Shown: positions 17,511 through 26,171 of the stretch, one piece after another
Layout of the letters: each line of letters starts with the position of its first letter
How positions within the stretch are numbered: position 1 is the stretch's first letter
Source: CAMPJM01 sp964440915
Lineage (GTDB): Bacteria; Bacteroidota; Bacteroidia; Cytophagales; Cyclobacteriaceae
Direction: 5' to 3'
Assembly (NCBI GenBank): GCA_964440915.1
Contig: CAYTTV010000010.1
Span: forward strand, 18,519 to 82,518
DNA: 64,000 nucleotides
The notes under the pieces: generated by a model
The model's database searches: none
Told to the model about the DNA's origin: nothing
Seen by the model: the letters and a program-made list of their open reading frames with translations, nothing else
Made by a program: the position numbers and the translations under genes

Positions 17511-19235
17511 ATGGATATAAAGCAAAAGGCCCAGCAATGGTTGAATAGTAACATCGATGAAGCTACAAGAAATGAAATCGATAAGATGTTACAATCAGAG
17601 AGCGAGGAACTTACCGATGCCTTTTATAAAGACCTTGAATTTGGAACAGGGGGCCTCCGTGGAATTATGGGTGTTGGCTCCAATCGCATTAACAAATATA
17701 CCATCGGGATGGCCACCCAAGGCCTTGCCAACTATTTGTCCAAGACCTATGGCAAACAACAGATAAGTGTAGCGATAGCCCATGACAATAGGAATAATAG
17801 TAAACTTTTCGGACAAATCACCGCAGATGTGTTTTCGGCCAATGGCATAAAGGTGTATTTTTTTGAGGACTTGAGGCCCACACCCGAATTATCATTTGCC
17901 GTAAGACATTTTGGATGTCAAGGTGGCGTGGTTATTACTGCCTCTCATAATCCAAAAGAATATAATGGCTATAAGGTTTATTGGAATGACGGGGCTCAGG
18001 TTACGCCACCTCACGATAAAAACATTATTGCTGAAGTACAAAAAATAAAGGGAATTGATGAGGTAAAATTCACAAGAGACGAGTCCCTGATCAAAGAAAT
18101 AGGTCAAGAGATTGACAACTTATATTTAAAAGCGATTGTAAAGCTGGGTGTCTCAAAAGAAGCTGTAGCGCGTCAGAAAGACCTTGGCATTGTATACTCT
18201 CCCATACATGGCACTGGTTATGCCTTAGTTCCGCAAGTATTGGCGCAAATGGGCTTTACCAATGTCCATACCGTAGCGGAGCAGTCAATCCCAGACGGCA
18301 ACTTCTCTACTGTGGTGTACCCAAATCCAGAAGAAACAGAAGCCTTGACGATGGCACTAGAAAAGGCGGTCGAAGTGAATGCTGACTTGGTAATGGCTAC
18401 AGACCCTGATGCTGACAGGGTGGGCATCGCTGTAAAAAACTTGCACAATAAATTCCAATTGCTCAACGGCAATCAGACCGCCAGCCTCTTGGTTTATTAT
18501 ATGCTCAAACGATGGCAAGAAAACAAAAAGCTTACAGGCAAGCAATATATAGTCAAAACCATTGTGACTACCGACCTTATTGAGCATATAGCCAAGAAGT
18601 TTTTTGTAGACTGCTACAATACCTTGACAGGCTTCAAATATATTGCTGCAATCATTCGCAAGCTGGAAGGTGAAAAGGAGTTTATCGTAGGAGGGGAAGA
18701 AAGCTATGGCTACCTGATAAGCGACTTTGTCCGAGACAAGGATGCCATAGCTTCATGTGCCATGATCGCAGAGATGGCAGCGTATGCCAAAGATAAAGGA
18801 CACACCCTATTTGAAATGTTGGTAGATGTGTATCAGGATTTTGGTTTCTATAAAGAACACCTGATTAACATTACCAAGACAGGCAAAAAAGGGGCTGAAG
18901 AAATAGAAAATATGATGCTGAGGCTAAGGAACAATCCTCCCGCTAAAATAAACAATTGCAGGGTGGTGAAGGTGATGGACTACCAAGCCGGCAAAACCTT
19001 TAATAAACTGACAGGCGAAGAGGTTAAAATTGACTTACCTTCTTCCAACGTGCTTCAGTTTATTTTGGAAGATGACACAAAGATTTCGGCAAGACCATCT
19101 GGCACCGAGCCTAAGATAAAATTCTATATAAGTGTAAATGAGAAGCTACTGCGAAAAGAAGATTATGATAGTATCAATTTGCAGTTGGATGCAAGAATCA
19201 AAGCAGTAGCAGCGGAGCTAGAGGAATCTTTGTAA
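17511..19235 (+). CDS. phosphoglucomutase/phosphomannomutase
   Basis: 574 aa alpha-D-phosphohexomutase, interconverting hexose 1- and 6-phosphates in the cytoplasm. Active-site phosphoserine Ser145 in TASHNPKEYNG, the Mg-binding loop DPDADRVG (Asp298, 300, 302), the sugar-binding loop GGEESYGY, and the phosphate-binding loop RPSGTEPKIKFY near the C-terminus are all intact. The extra N-terminal segment and length match the PgcA/phosphopentomutase-2-like group rather than short GlmM. A terminator follows. Confidence 0.93.
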   Translation: MDIKQKAQQWLNSNIDEATRNEIDKMLQSESEELTDAFYKDLEFGTGGLRGIMGVGSNRINKYTIGMATQGLANYLSKTYGKQQISVAIAHDNRNNSKLFGQITADVFSANGIKVYFFEDLRPTPELSFAVRHFGCQGGVVITASHNPKEYNGYKVYWNDGAQVTPPHDKNIIAEVQKIKGIDEVKFTRDESLIKEIGQEIDNLYLKAIVKLGVSKEAVARQKDLGIVYSPIHGTGYALVPQVLAQMGFTNVHTVAEQSIPDGNFSTVVYPNPEETEALTMALEKAVEVNADLVMATDPDADRVGIAVKNLHNKFQLLNGNQTASLLVYYMLKRWQENKKLTGKQYIVKTIVTTDLIEHIAKKFFVDCYNTLTGFKYIAAIIRKLEGEKEFIVGGEESYGYLISDFVRDKDAIASCAMIAEMAAYAKDKGHTLFEMLVDVYQDFGFYKEHLINITKTGKKGAEEIENMMLRLRNNPPAKINNCRVVKVMDYQAGKTFNKLTGEEVKIDLPSSNVLQFILEDDTKISARPSGTEPKIKFYISVNEKLLRKEDYDSINLQLDARIKAVAAELEESL

Positions 19236-19253
19236 CCATTTTAATTATAATTG

Positions 19254-19294
19254 GCGAGGTTGGGGTTGAATTCACACCTTGGCCTCGCTTTTTA
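19254..19294 (+). terminator. intrinsic terminator after phosphosugar mutase
   Basis: GCGAGG / CCTCGC stem closing a partly paired 23-nt loop, followed by TTTTT. It also separates the convergent aspartoacylase-like gene. Confidence 0.7.
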
Positions 19295-19326
19295 ATGTTT
19301 GACATGCAGCACGATTGCTGCCTCAC

Positions 19327-20295
19327 CTACCCTTTTATTTCCTTTCCTATATGGAACAGCGCATCGCCAGCATTTACTACGGGCATATTGTTAATGCCGA
19401 TGACAAATCCGTCAATTGGGCTCTTTACGGGAACTCTTAATTTTCCAAAAGGATCTGTAATGACCGCAATGAGTTGATTTTTACTCACTTTTACCCCACA
19501 CTCAACCTTTGCATTAAAGATTCCCGACATTTTGGCTCTGGTCCAGGAGCGTTCTCTTAGGATAACAGATTGCTGGTGCTGCAAGAAACTCTTCTTTATC
19601 CCCAAATGATCCATCAACCGGATTACTCCATTCATGCCTTCTTGTATGGCATATGGGTCCAACCTTAAAGACTCTCCCCCCTCATATACCAATACAGCCT
19701 TCCCTACGTGAGCTGCAGCTTTACGGAACGACTTATCGATAAGGTTGGAATTGATCAAGTAAGGCGCTCCAAAAGCCTTCGCCAGGTTCATATTGGTTTC
19801 ATTTTCCAATAATGCCCTGATTTGCGGAAAATTGGATATTTTGGCCCCACCTGTATGAAAGTCCACGCCATACTCTATGTGAGGAATAATTTCTGACATT
19901 AAGATATGCGCAATTTTCTTGGCGAGAGAGCCTGTATCCCCTCCTGGAAAACAACGATTGAGGTCCTTGCCATCGGGCAGGTTTCGAGAATTATTGATAA
20001 AGCCATAGACATTTACCAAAGGGATAGCGATGATTGTGCCGGCGTCCGGCGTCAACATTTTTCTGGTAATGAGGCGACGAATTATTTCGATACCATTAAT
20101 TTCGTCCCCATGAATACCAGCTGTAAGCAATAGAGAAGGACCTTCTACTCTTGATCGGAATACAAACACAGGCAAGTCGATCCAAGTATGAGAAGGCAGG
20201 CGTGCAATTTTGATGTCTATTTGAGTTTCCTCCCCTGGTTCTATGCGTCGCTTGTTGATAATCAGTTCTTTCAAATCTATTGTTTTAGTTTTCAA
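19327..20295 (-). CDS. aspartoacylase/succinylglutamate desuccinylase-family metallohydrolase
   Basis: 322 aa zinc carboxypeptidase-fold amidohydrolase. Zinc ligands are His62 and Glu65 in GIHGDEINGIE and His147 in DFHTGG; the catalytic Glu is in VLVYEGGES (about 205); the substrate-arginine segment is SRNLPDGKDLNRCFPG. A C-terminal beta-barrel (about 240-320) follows, as in AstE-like proteins. Such enzymes cleave N-acyl amino acids or short amides. It is divergent from the peptidase/ATP-grasp/ligase trio at 20613-24010, a neighbourhood seen for this family, so it probably processes the product of those ligases. Confidence 0.9.
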   Translation of the reverse strand: MKTKTIDLKELIINKRRIEPGEETQIDIKIARLPSHTWIDLPVFVFRSRVEGPSLLLTAGIHGDEINGIEIIRRLITRKMLTPDAGTIIAIPLVNVYGFINNSRNLPDGKDLNRCFPGGDTGSLAKKIAHILMSEIIPHIEYGVDFHTGGAKISNFPQIRALLENETNMNLAKAFGAPYLINSNLIDKSFRKAAAHVGKAVLVYEGGESLRLDPYAIQEGMNGVIRLMDHLGIKKSFLQHQQSVILRERSWTRAKMSGIFNAKVECGVKVSKNQLIAVITDPFGKLRVPVKSPIDGFVIGINNMPVVNAGDALFHIGKEIKG

Positions 20296-20552
20296 ACAAT
20301 CTTCCTGCTCCCAAACTTTATTGATATGCTAACTATGGGAAAGCTTATCCCAGTTTCCAACATACTGATCTTACAATATCAATGCAGAAAAATATATAGC
20401 GGAGCAATTACATTACAAATCCAAATTTAATTTATATTCGCTTATTGTAGTGCCAAAGATATTTTTTTCTTGTTACGTTATAATCCTAAGAACAATGAGC
20501 ACCTTGTAACCGTCTATATTTTACTTCACTTGATGAAGGTGGTTTGTAAGCG

Positions 20553-20582
20553 TTGTTTCGTTCGGATGACAAAATATATTTT
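20553..20582 (+). promoter_or_regulatory. possible promoter of the peptidase-ligase operon
   Basis: TTG at 20553-20555, 19-nt spacing, then TATATTTT at 20575-20582 (TAnnTTTG with one mismatch). Transcription would begin near 20589, 24 nt before the GTG at 20613. Confidence 0.35.
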
Positions 20583-20612
20583 TCACTCATTAACATTATA
20601 ATCATTGGTACT

Positions 20613-21323
20613 GTGGAATCACGCATAGTTCTTGACATCTTAAGTCAGCCTGACGATACCACTTGCGGGCCAACTTGCTTGCATGCCCTGTACAAGTATT
20701 ATGGCGATGACATTTCACTGTTTCAAGTCATTGATGAAGTGCTCACCTTAAAAGGAGGCGGCACCTTTGCCTCAGCCCTTGCCTGTCATGCTTTGCGTCG
20801 AGGGTACTCAGCCACAATTTATACATATAATCTTGAGCTTTTCGATCCCACATGGTTCCATCAGGACGTAGATATAGCGGCCAAGCTTAAAGCGCAGCTA
20901 CAATTCAAAAACGAGGCAAAGTTTACGGTAGCTTCTCTGGAGCATATCCGATTTTTGGAGTTGGGCGGCGTTTTAAAATTTCAGGACTTAAAGCCCAGCC
21001 TCATCAGAAAATACCTAAAAAAGGCCATTCCAGTGCTTTGCGGTCTCAGCTCGACCTATCTATATGGTCATGCAAGAGAGTACGGCCCCAATGATGACTT
21101 TGACGACCTTAGAGGATATCCGGCCGGGCATTTTGTAATCGTAAGTGGTTATGACAATAAAACAAACCAGGTATTGGTAAACGATCCTTTGTTGGACAAC
21201 CCTTATTCCCAAAAACAACAGTATAAGGTAAAAATAGAAAAGCTGATCTGCTCCATACTGTTGGGAGTACTGACCTATGACGCCAAATTATTAATTATAG
21301 AACCTAAAAAGAGCATGACCTAA
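20613..21323 (+). CDS. C39-like papain-fold peptidase
   Basis: 236 aa from the GTG at 20613. Predicted catalytic Cys18 in DDTTCGPTCLHALYKYYG, His173 in YPAGHFVIVSGYD, and Asp191 in VLVNDPL give the Cys-His-Asp order of the C39/papain group. The open frame extends to a TTG at 20553, but that segment (IYFSLINIIIIG) overlaps a promoter-like element and has no family likeness. No transporter domain is attached, so this is not a bacteriocin exporter; a stand-alone cytoplasmic amidase, peptidase or transpeptidase is more likely. One base separates it from the ATP-grasp gene. Confidence 0.82.
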   Translation: MESRIVLDILSQPDDTTCGPTCLHALYKYYGDDISLFQVIDEVLTLKGGGTFASALACHALRRGYSATIYTYNLELFDPTWFHQDVDIAAKLKAQLQFKNEAKFTVASLEHIRFLELGGVLKFQDLKPSLIRKYLKKAIPVLCGLSSTYLYGHAREYGPNDDFDDLRGYPAGHFVIVSGYDNKTNQVLVNDPLLDNPYSQKQQYKVKIEKLICSILLGVLTYDAKLLIIEPKKSMT

Positions 21324-21324
21324 C

Positions 21325-22791
21325 ATGTCCATACTAATAGTAGTTAGCAATCCAAATGACTGGAAATTCAACATTCCAGGTGTAGAGGTGGTTTCCAACA
21401 AGGCATACTTGACAAGTTCCAGCTTTGTGAAATTAAAAAATGCACGAATTTTCAACCTTTCTCGGAGTTACCGGTATCAAAGCAATGGCTATTATGTTTC
21501 CCTTTTGGCGGCCGCACGAGGGCATAGGGCCATTCCTAGCATAGGTACGATTCAGGATATGAAGTCGCAAGCTGTGGTCAAAATTATATCCGAAGAATTG
21601 GATGAATTGATTCAGAAAAGCTTGTCTAACATCTCCTCCAGAACATATACTCTTAGTATCTATTTTGGAAAAAATCTTTCTGCGAAATACAATAAGCTGA
21701 GCTTACAACTCTTTAATTTGTTTCAAGCACCTTTGCTCAGGGCTCATTTTGTCTATAACAATAAATGGAACTTGCAAAGCATTGCTCCAATCGCTGCCAG
21801 CGACATACCCGAACCTCATAAATCTTTCGTAGAAGAATTTGCTACCGCCTATTTTCAGAACAAGCGCTTTAGCGTCCCCAAACGTAACATTTCAGGCTAT
21901 GACCTTGCCATTCTGGTAGATCCTAATGATCCGGTACCGCCCTCTAGCGAGAAAACCTTGCAAAAATTTATCAAAGGAGCTGAAGCAGTAGGCCTTAATG
22001 CTTACCTCATTACAAAAGACGAGTACAGCCAATTGGCAGAATATGATGGGCTATTTATTCGGGAAACCACTGCTGTCAACCACCATACCTTTCGGTTTGC
22101 CCAACGTGCACAAGCAGAAGGGCTGGCCGTAATCGACGATCCAGAGTCTATTATTCGATGTACCAACAAAGTATATTTAGCAGAACTGCTTAAAAACAAT
22201 GACATTCTCGCACCAAAGACATTGATCCTTCATAAAGACAATATCGAAAATGTGAAAGCAGAAATGGGGTATCCATGCATCCTTAAACAGCCCGATAGTT
22301 CCTTCTCTATAGGAGTAGTAAAAGCAGACAATGAAAAGGAATTTGACATCCAAGTGGCCAAGCTGCTGGAAAAATCAGAGTTGATTGTCGTACAGGAATT
22401 CTTGCCTACGGAATTTGATTGGCGCGTGGGCATTTTTGATGATGAGCCGCTCTACGTCTGCAAATACTATATGGCAAAAAAACATTGGCAAATCATGGAT
22501 TGGGAAAACAAAGGGAAAGTCCGGTTCGGAAAATTCGAGACTTTGCCCGTGGAGCTTGCCCCTCCCCAACTCATCAAAACTGCTTTAAACATCACCCACC
22601 TGATCGGAAACGGGCTTTACGGAGTAGATATCAAACAAATTGATAAGAAATTTTATGTCATCGAGGTAAATGACAACCCTAGCATAGATACAGGTGTAGA
22701 AGATGCTATGGTAAAAGACCGACTATATACCCGGATCATGGAGATTTTCCTCAATAAGATCAAGGACATCAAGCGAATAAAGAAGGATTAA
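21325..22791 (+). CDS. RimK-like ATP-grasp ligase with N-terminal RLAN-type domain
   Basis: 488 aa. The N-terminal ~190 residues match the alpha/beta region commonly fused to this ligase class (RLAN). The C-terminal ATP-grasp domain shows the CILKQPDSSFSIGV lysine loop, VQEFLPTEFDWRVGI, and the metal site in GLYGVDIKQIDKKFYVIEVN-DNPS. Such enzymes form amide bonds between a carboxylate and an amine through an acyl phosphate; RimK itself adds glutamates. It sits between a C39-like peptidase (1-bp spacing) and a glutamate-cysteine-ligase-like gene (1-bp spacing), so the three are one translational unit. Product unknown. Confidence 0.9.
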   Translation: MSILIVVSNPNDWKFNIPGVEVVSNKAYLTSSSFVKLKNARIFNLSRSYRYQSNGYYVSLLAAARGHRAIPSIGTIQDMKSQAVVKIISEELDELIQKSLSNISSRTYTLSIYFGKNLSAKYNKLSLQLFNLFQAPLLRAHFVYNNKWNLQSIAPIAASDIPEPHKSFVEEFATAYFQNKRFSVPKRNISGYDLAILVDPNDPVPPSSEKTLQKFIKGAEAVGLNAYLITKDEYSQLAEYDGLFIRETTAVNHHTFRFAQRAQAEGLAVIDDPESIIRCTNKVYLAELLKNNDILAPKTLILHKDNIENVKAEMGYPCILKQPDSSFSIGVVKADNEKEFDIQVAKLLEKSELIVVQEFLPTEFDWRVGIFDDEPLYVCKYYMAKKHWQIMDWENKGKVRFGKFETLPVELAPPQLIKTALNITHLIGNGLYGVDIKQIDKKFYVIEVNDNPSIDTGVEDAMVKDRLYTRIMEIFLNKIKDIKRIKKD

Positions 22792-22792
22792 T

Positions 22793-24010
22793 ATGGCGTT
22801 AGGATTATTTGAAGGCTTTGGGGTAGAGTTGGAGTACATGATTGTGCAGAAAGACTCCCTAAAAGTGATGCCGGTAGCAGACAAAGTATTGAAGATGCTT
22901 GCAGGAAAATATACCGACGAGGTGGAAAATGGCCAAATTTCCTGGTCAAATGAGTTGGCCCTGCATGTGATCGAGCTCAAAACCAATGGGCCAGCTCCTA
23001 GCTTGAATGGCTTATCGCAGCAGTTTAGTAAAAACATAAAGCAAATAAATGAATTGCTGCTGCCCTTGGGAGGAGTTCTCATGCCTACTGCTATGCATCC
23101 CTTTATGGATCCTTTTTCAGAAATGTCCTTATGGCCACACGAACGGAATGAGATTTATGAAAAATACAATTCTATATTTGACTGCCGAGGGCATGGATGG
23201 GCCAACCTGCAAAGTGTGCACATCAACCTACCTTTTAGCGGTGATGAAGAGTTTGCCAGACTACATGCTGCAATAAGGCTTATTCTGCCTATCCTGCCTG
23301 CTTTAGCAGCAAGCTCTCCCATAAAAGACAGCCTTATCACTGGACTGAAAGACACCAGGCTGGACGTATATCAGTACAACCAAAAGCGGGTGCCCTCGAT
23401 AGCAGGAAAGGTAATTCCCGAACCCGTATATACCCAAAAGGACTATGAAGAAATGATTCTCCAGCGGAATTATCGGGACATTGCGCCATACGACCCTGAA
23501 GGGATTTTACAAGATGAGTGGCTGAATTCCAGGGGCGCTATTGCCCGTTTTCAGCGCAATGCCATAGAAATAAGGGTGCTGGATATACAAGAATGTCCGG
23601 CTGCCGACTTGGCCATTTTGAAATTGATTGTTTTCGTAATCAAAAGCTTGGTGGAAGAAAGATGGTGCGACTTACAGTTACAGAAAAGTTGGGCGGTAGA
23701 TCCATTGTATGACTTATTTAAACAATGTGTGCATAATGGGGAAGATGCAGTAGTCGACAATGCAGAATACCTCCATGCACTAGGACACAAAGAAGATCGA
23801 GTAAAAGCAGGGGAACTTTGGCAATATCTAGCAGAGCAAGCAGACACGTTAGAGGAAGAAGAAAGGGAGATCATTAGGGTGATTGGAACTGAAGGTACAT
23901 TGGCCAGCCGGATAGTAGGCAATTTAGGAGAAAACCCAAGTCATGACAAGTTGCTAGAAGTCTATAGGAAACTTGTAAAATGCCTTGAGGAAAACAAGAT
24001 CTACAAATGA
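22793..24010 (+). CDS. glutamate-cysteine ligase family (GCS2-like) amide ligase
   Basis: 405 aa. The N-terminal GFGVELEYMIV motif (substrate Glu and metal-binding acid) and the later QSVHINLPF and RNAIEIRVLDIQE segments fit the GCS2 carboxylate-amine ligase superfamily. It is not a standard GshA: no GshB is nearby, and Bacteroidota members of this type are usually tied to RimK-like ATP-grasp genes. Together with the adjacent ligase it gives two ATP-dependent amide-forming enzymes in one operon. Predicted cytoplasmic. The amino acid substrate is unknown; glutamate is likely by family. Confidence 0.88.
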   Translation: MALGLFEGFGVELEYMIVQKDSLKVMPVADKVLKMLAGKYTDEVENGQISWSNELALHVIELKTNGPAPSLNGLSQQFSKNIKQINELLLPLGGVLMPTAMHPFMDPFSEMSLWPHERNEIYEKYNSIFDCRGHGWANLQSVHINLPFSGDEEFARLHAAIRLILPILPALAASSPIKDSLITGLKDTRLDVYQYNQKRVPSIAGKVIPEPVYTQKDYEEMILQRNYRDIAPYDPEGILQDEWLNSRGAIARFQRNAIEIRVLDIQECPAADLAILKLIVFVIKSLVEERWCDLQLQKSWAVDPLYDLFKQCVHNGEDAVVDNAEYLHALGHKEDRVKAGELWQYLAEQADTLEEEEREIIRVIGTEGTLASRIVGNLGENPSHDKLLEVYRKLVKCLEENKIYK

Positions 24011-24091
24011 GCAATCATCAATCTTGAATTTTGAGAATAATATCCGCTATACACTGCCGAACCTGAAAAGTAAAAGTAGGCAATGGGCAAT

Positions 24092-25123
24092 TTAACATCC
24101 CTTTCCTATCAATAATATCCGGTTTTTCTCCTTTTTGATTTCTATATCCAAGGTGAGGCGGATAAGCTCTAGCACTTCATCAAGCGTTTGATTTTTGAAA
24201 CTGCTCGTCAAACGGCAGCTTTCTGATGCTTTGCCGCTTAGCGCTACTTCTGTATCATAATGTCGGGACAAGGCTTTAGCAACAGCAGCCAAGTTGGCAT
24301 CTTCAAAAGTCAACACCCCTGTTTGCCAAGAGAGGTAATTGATATCTTCATTTTTTTTCTTCCTTACCAACTTGTCTTTTTTAATAAAATGACCAGCATC
24401 GTCCTTTTCAAGAACTACTTGACCTTCCTTGTTTCCTTCGGGGTAGAGGGCCACTCGTCCATTCACTACGGTTACGGTCACAGCATTATTCTCTGTATTA
24501 ACGTTGAAAGAAGTGCCCAGTACCTCGGTAACGCTTTTGCCGCTATATATTACGAACGGCCTTGCTTCGTCTTTCGCAATTTCAAAATAGGCCTCTCCTT
24601 CTAGGTAAACGATTCTTTCCCCTTCAAAAGCTTTGGGGTAATAAAATCGGGTGTTACTGTTCAACCACACTTTGGAACCATCTGCCAAGACAAGTTGTCC
24701 TTTCTCATTGGCTTCTATTTTTTCATTTTGGAAGCTCATCTTCTGTACAAAGTGGGCGTCCTTCATGGCCCACCAGCCTACTAATACACATAAAACAAGG
24801 GCTACGGAAGCAGCGACATAAGGAAACCAGTTCCTGCTGTCGATGGCCACTGGTACACTTTCCTCTTCAAAATGGGGTTGCCTTGGCTTATCCTTGGCCT
24901 GCTTTACCTTTTCCCATGCCGATTCCACATTTGGGCAGAAACTTTCTGCACAGATTTCTGAAGCCTGCCACACCTTTTTCACTTTGTCGAAGAGATTCTT
25001 ATTCTCTTCCTTTTCGCTTAACCAAGCTTCCAACGAAGACCGGTCTTCAGTCGAAGATTCATTTGCCAGATAGTCGGCAATCTTTTCAAAATCCTCGGCA
25101 TTGTTATCTTTATATTTTTCCAT
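24092..25123 (-). CDS. FecR-family anti-sigma factor
   Basis: 343 aa. The cytoplasmic N-terminal domain (about 1-90, EDFEKIADYLANESS) would bind the sigma factor. A TM helix follows at about 95-116 (VAASVALVLCVLVGWWAM), then the periplasmic FecR domain (ADGSKVWLNSNTRFYYP, VYLEGEAYFEIAKD, TSFNVN) and a C-terminal DUF4974-like region (FKNQTLDEVLELI) that usually receives the signal from a TonB receptor. It lies 11 bp downstream of its sigma factor gene and downstream of a TonB receptor and DUF4249 pair. Confidence 0.94.
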   Translation of the reverse strand: MEKYKDNNAEDFEKIADYLANESSTEDRSSLEAWLSEKEENKNLFDKVKKVWQASEICAESFCPNVESAWEKVKQAKDKPRQPHFEEESVPVAIDSRNWFPYVAASVALVLCVLVGWWAMKDAHFVQKMSFQNEKIEANEKGQLVLADGSKVWLNSNTRFYYPKAFEGERIVYLEGEAYFEIAKDEARPFVIYSGKSVTEVLGTSFNVNTENNAVTVTVVNGRVALYPEGNKEGQVVLEKDDAGHFIKKDKLVRKKKNEDINYLSWQTGVLTFEDANLAAVAKALSRHYDTEVALSGKASESCRLTSSFKNQTLDEVLELIRLTLDIEIKKEKNRILLIGKGC

Positions 25124-25134
25124 GGGGGCAATAT

Positions 25135-25761
25135 TTAAATGATTATCCCATTATTTATTACAATCAATAAAAAGGTCAGCAACTCCCAATGCTGCTGCAA
25201 ATAGATCCTCAGCTTTTTCAAGGCTATGCCCATTTGGTTTTCAACCGTTTTAATGGAAATGCCTAATTCTTCGGCTATTTCCTTGTAGCTCATGCCAGCG
25301 TTTCTGCTCAGGGAATAAATGGCCCTGCACTTGGCCGGCAAATGATCTATGGCCTGATGCACTACCTGCTGCAATTCTTCGTACGATAGTGCCTCTTGTG
25401 TATCGTTTATGGGTAACTCTTTCTGATCAAAATAATCTCTTTGAAAATCCAGTTTTGCAAAACTGCTGTTCAAATAATTGAGTGAACTGTTTTTGACCGA
25501 CTGAAACAAATAAGCTTTCAGTGAAGAGTGTATAACCAAATCGTTGCGTTTTTCCCATAATGTAACGAATACGTCCTGAACAATTTCTTCTGAAATGGTT
25601 TCCTCCCTTACATATTTCAAGGAAAACCGGCACAGCTGCACGTAAAACTGCTGAAAAAGCGAGGCATATGCGCCTTCGTCATTTTGTGCAATGCGTTTGA
25701 GAATAGCTTTGTCTGTAAAGTCGGTTACTTCTGTAGTCATAGTATTGCAGTTGTCATGCAA
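25135..25761 (-). CDS. ECF sigma-70 factor (Bacteroidota FecI-like)
   Basis: 208 aa. Region 2 (YASLFQQFYVQLCRFSLKYV, then EEIVQDVFVTLWEKR) and region 4 with its HTH (SYKEIAEELGISIKTVENQM) are both complete, with a 20-residue hydrophobic tail (LLTFLLIVINNGIII) typical of Bacteroidota family-1 ECF factors. Paired with the FecR-type anti-sigma factor immediately downstream. It probably activates the TonB receptor/DUF4249 operon upstream or its own operon. Confidence 0.95.
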   Translation of the reverse strand: MHDNCNTMTTEVTDFTDKAILKRIAQNDEGAYASLFQQFYVQLCRFSLKYVREETISEEIVQDVFVTLWEKRNDLVIHSSLKAYLFQSVKNSSLNYLNSSFAKLDFQRDYFDQKELPINDTQEALSYEELQQVVHQAIDHLPAKCRAIYSLSRNAGMSYKEIAEELGISIKTVENQMGIALKKLRIYLQQHWELLTFLLIVINNGIII

Positions 25762-25839
25762 ATTTACTTAATGTGCTTGACAACAATGTGATTACAGCCC
25801 TACTTTCACCTCTGCTGCTTCCCAGCGGCATTTATCAGC

Positions 25840-25959
25840 TTACTTATGCTTTTTCAGGGACGTTCTTTTTGCCATCTCTTCATACACTTTCCATGACGTC
25901 AAAAATCCATTCCTGTAACTTTCAGGCACTATGGGTCTTTTATTCAATATGATATGCAT
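25840..25959 (-). CDS. possible 39-aa basic peptide upstream of the sigma factor
   Basis: Short ORF starting MHIILNKRPIVPESY and ending TSLKKHK, on the same strand as the sigma factor gene and 78 bp upstream of it. Rich in Lys/Arg, with no TM segment. No homolog is recognised. It could be a leader peptide or chance. Confidence 0.22.
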   Translation of the reverse strand: MHIILNKRPIVPESYRNGFLTSWKVYEEMAKRTSLKKHK

Positions 25960-26033
25960 TGTATTATATGTTTAATTTAACTTATTCTTCTTTCACGCTT
26001 TCTGGTTTTCTTTCCCGAGCTTATCCTTCCTGA

Positions 26034-26130
26034 GATGCTAGACGCGCCCCCGATAGCAGTGGAAACCCCGCCAAGGGAGGCCAGTGCGTCGGCGCGGAGT
26101 TGGAGCGAATAGCGGGAAATGGCGCCCAAA
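26034..26130. repeat. Bacteroidota-type GC-rich intergenic repeat, copy 1
   Basis: About 97 bp, markedly more GC-rich than its surroundings. It contains CCCCGATAGCAGTGGAAAC and ends in GCGGGAAATGGCGCCCAAA. The last half is shared with 63912-63964. It lies between the sigma factor and DUF4249 genes. Short repeats with this wording are scattered in many Bacteroidota genomes, and their role is not established. Confidence 0.7.
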
Positions 26131-26171
26131 CATTTTCTTTTATTATATTTATTTTCATTGTCCCATTCATT

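Noticed and set aside
20553..20612. TTG start and 20 extra residues for the C39-like peptidase
   Set aside because: The segment overlaps a promoter-like element, and the GTG at 20613 places the catalytic Cys close to the N-terminus as in the family.
20613..24010. Bacteriocin or RiPP export system
   Set aside because: The C39-like protein has no ABC or membrane domain, and no double-glycine precursor peptide was found nearby.
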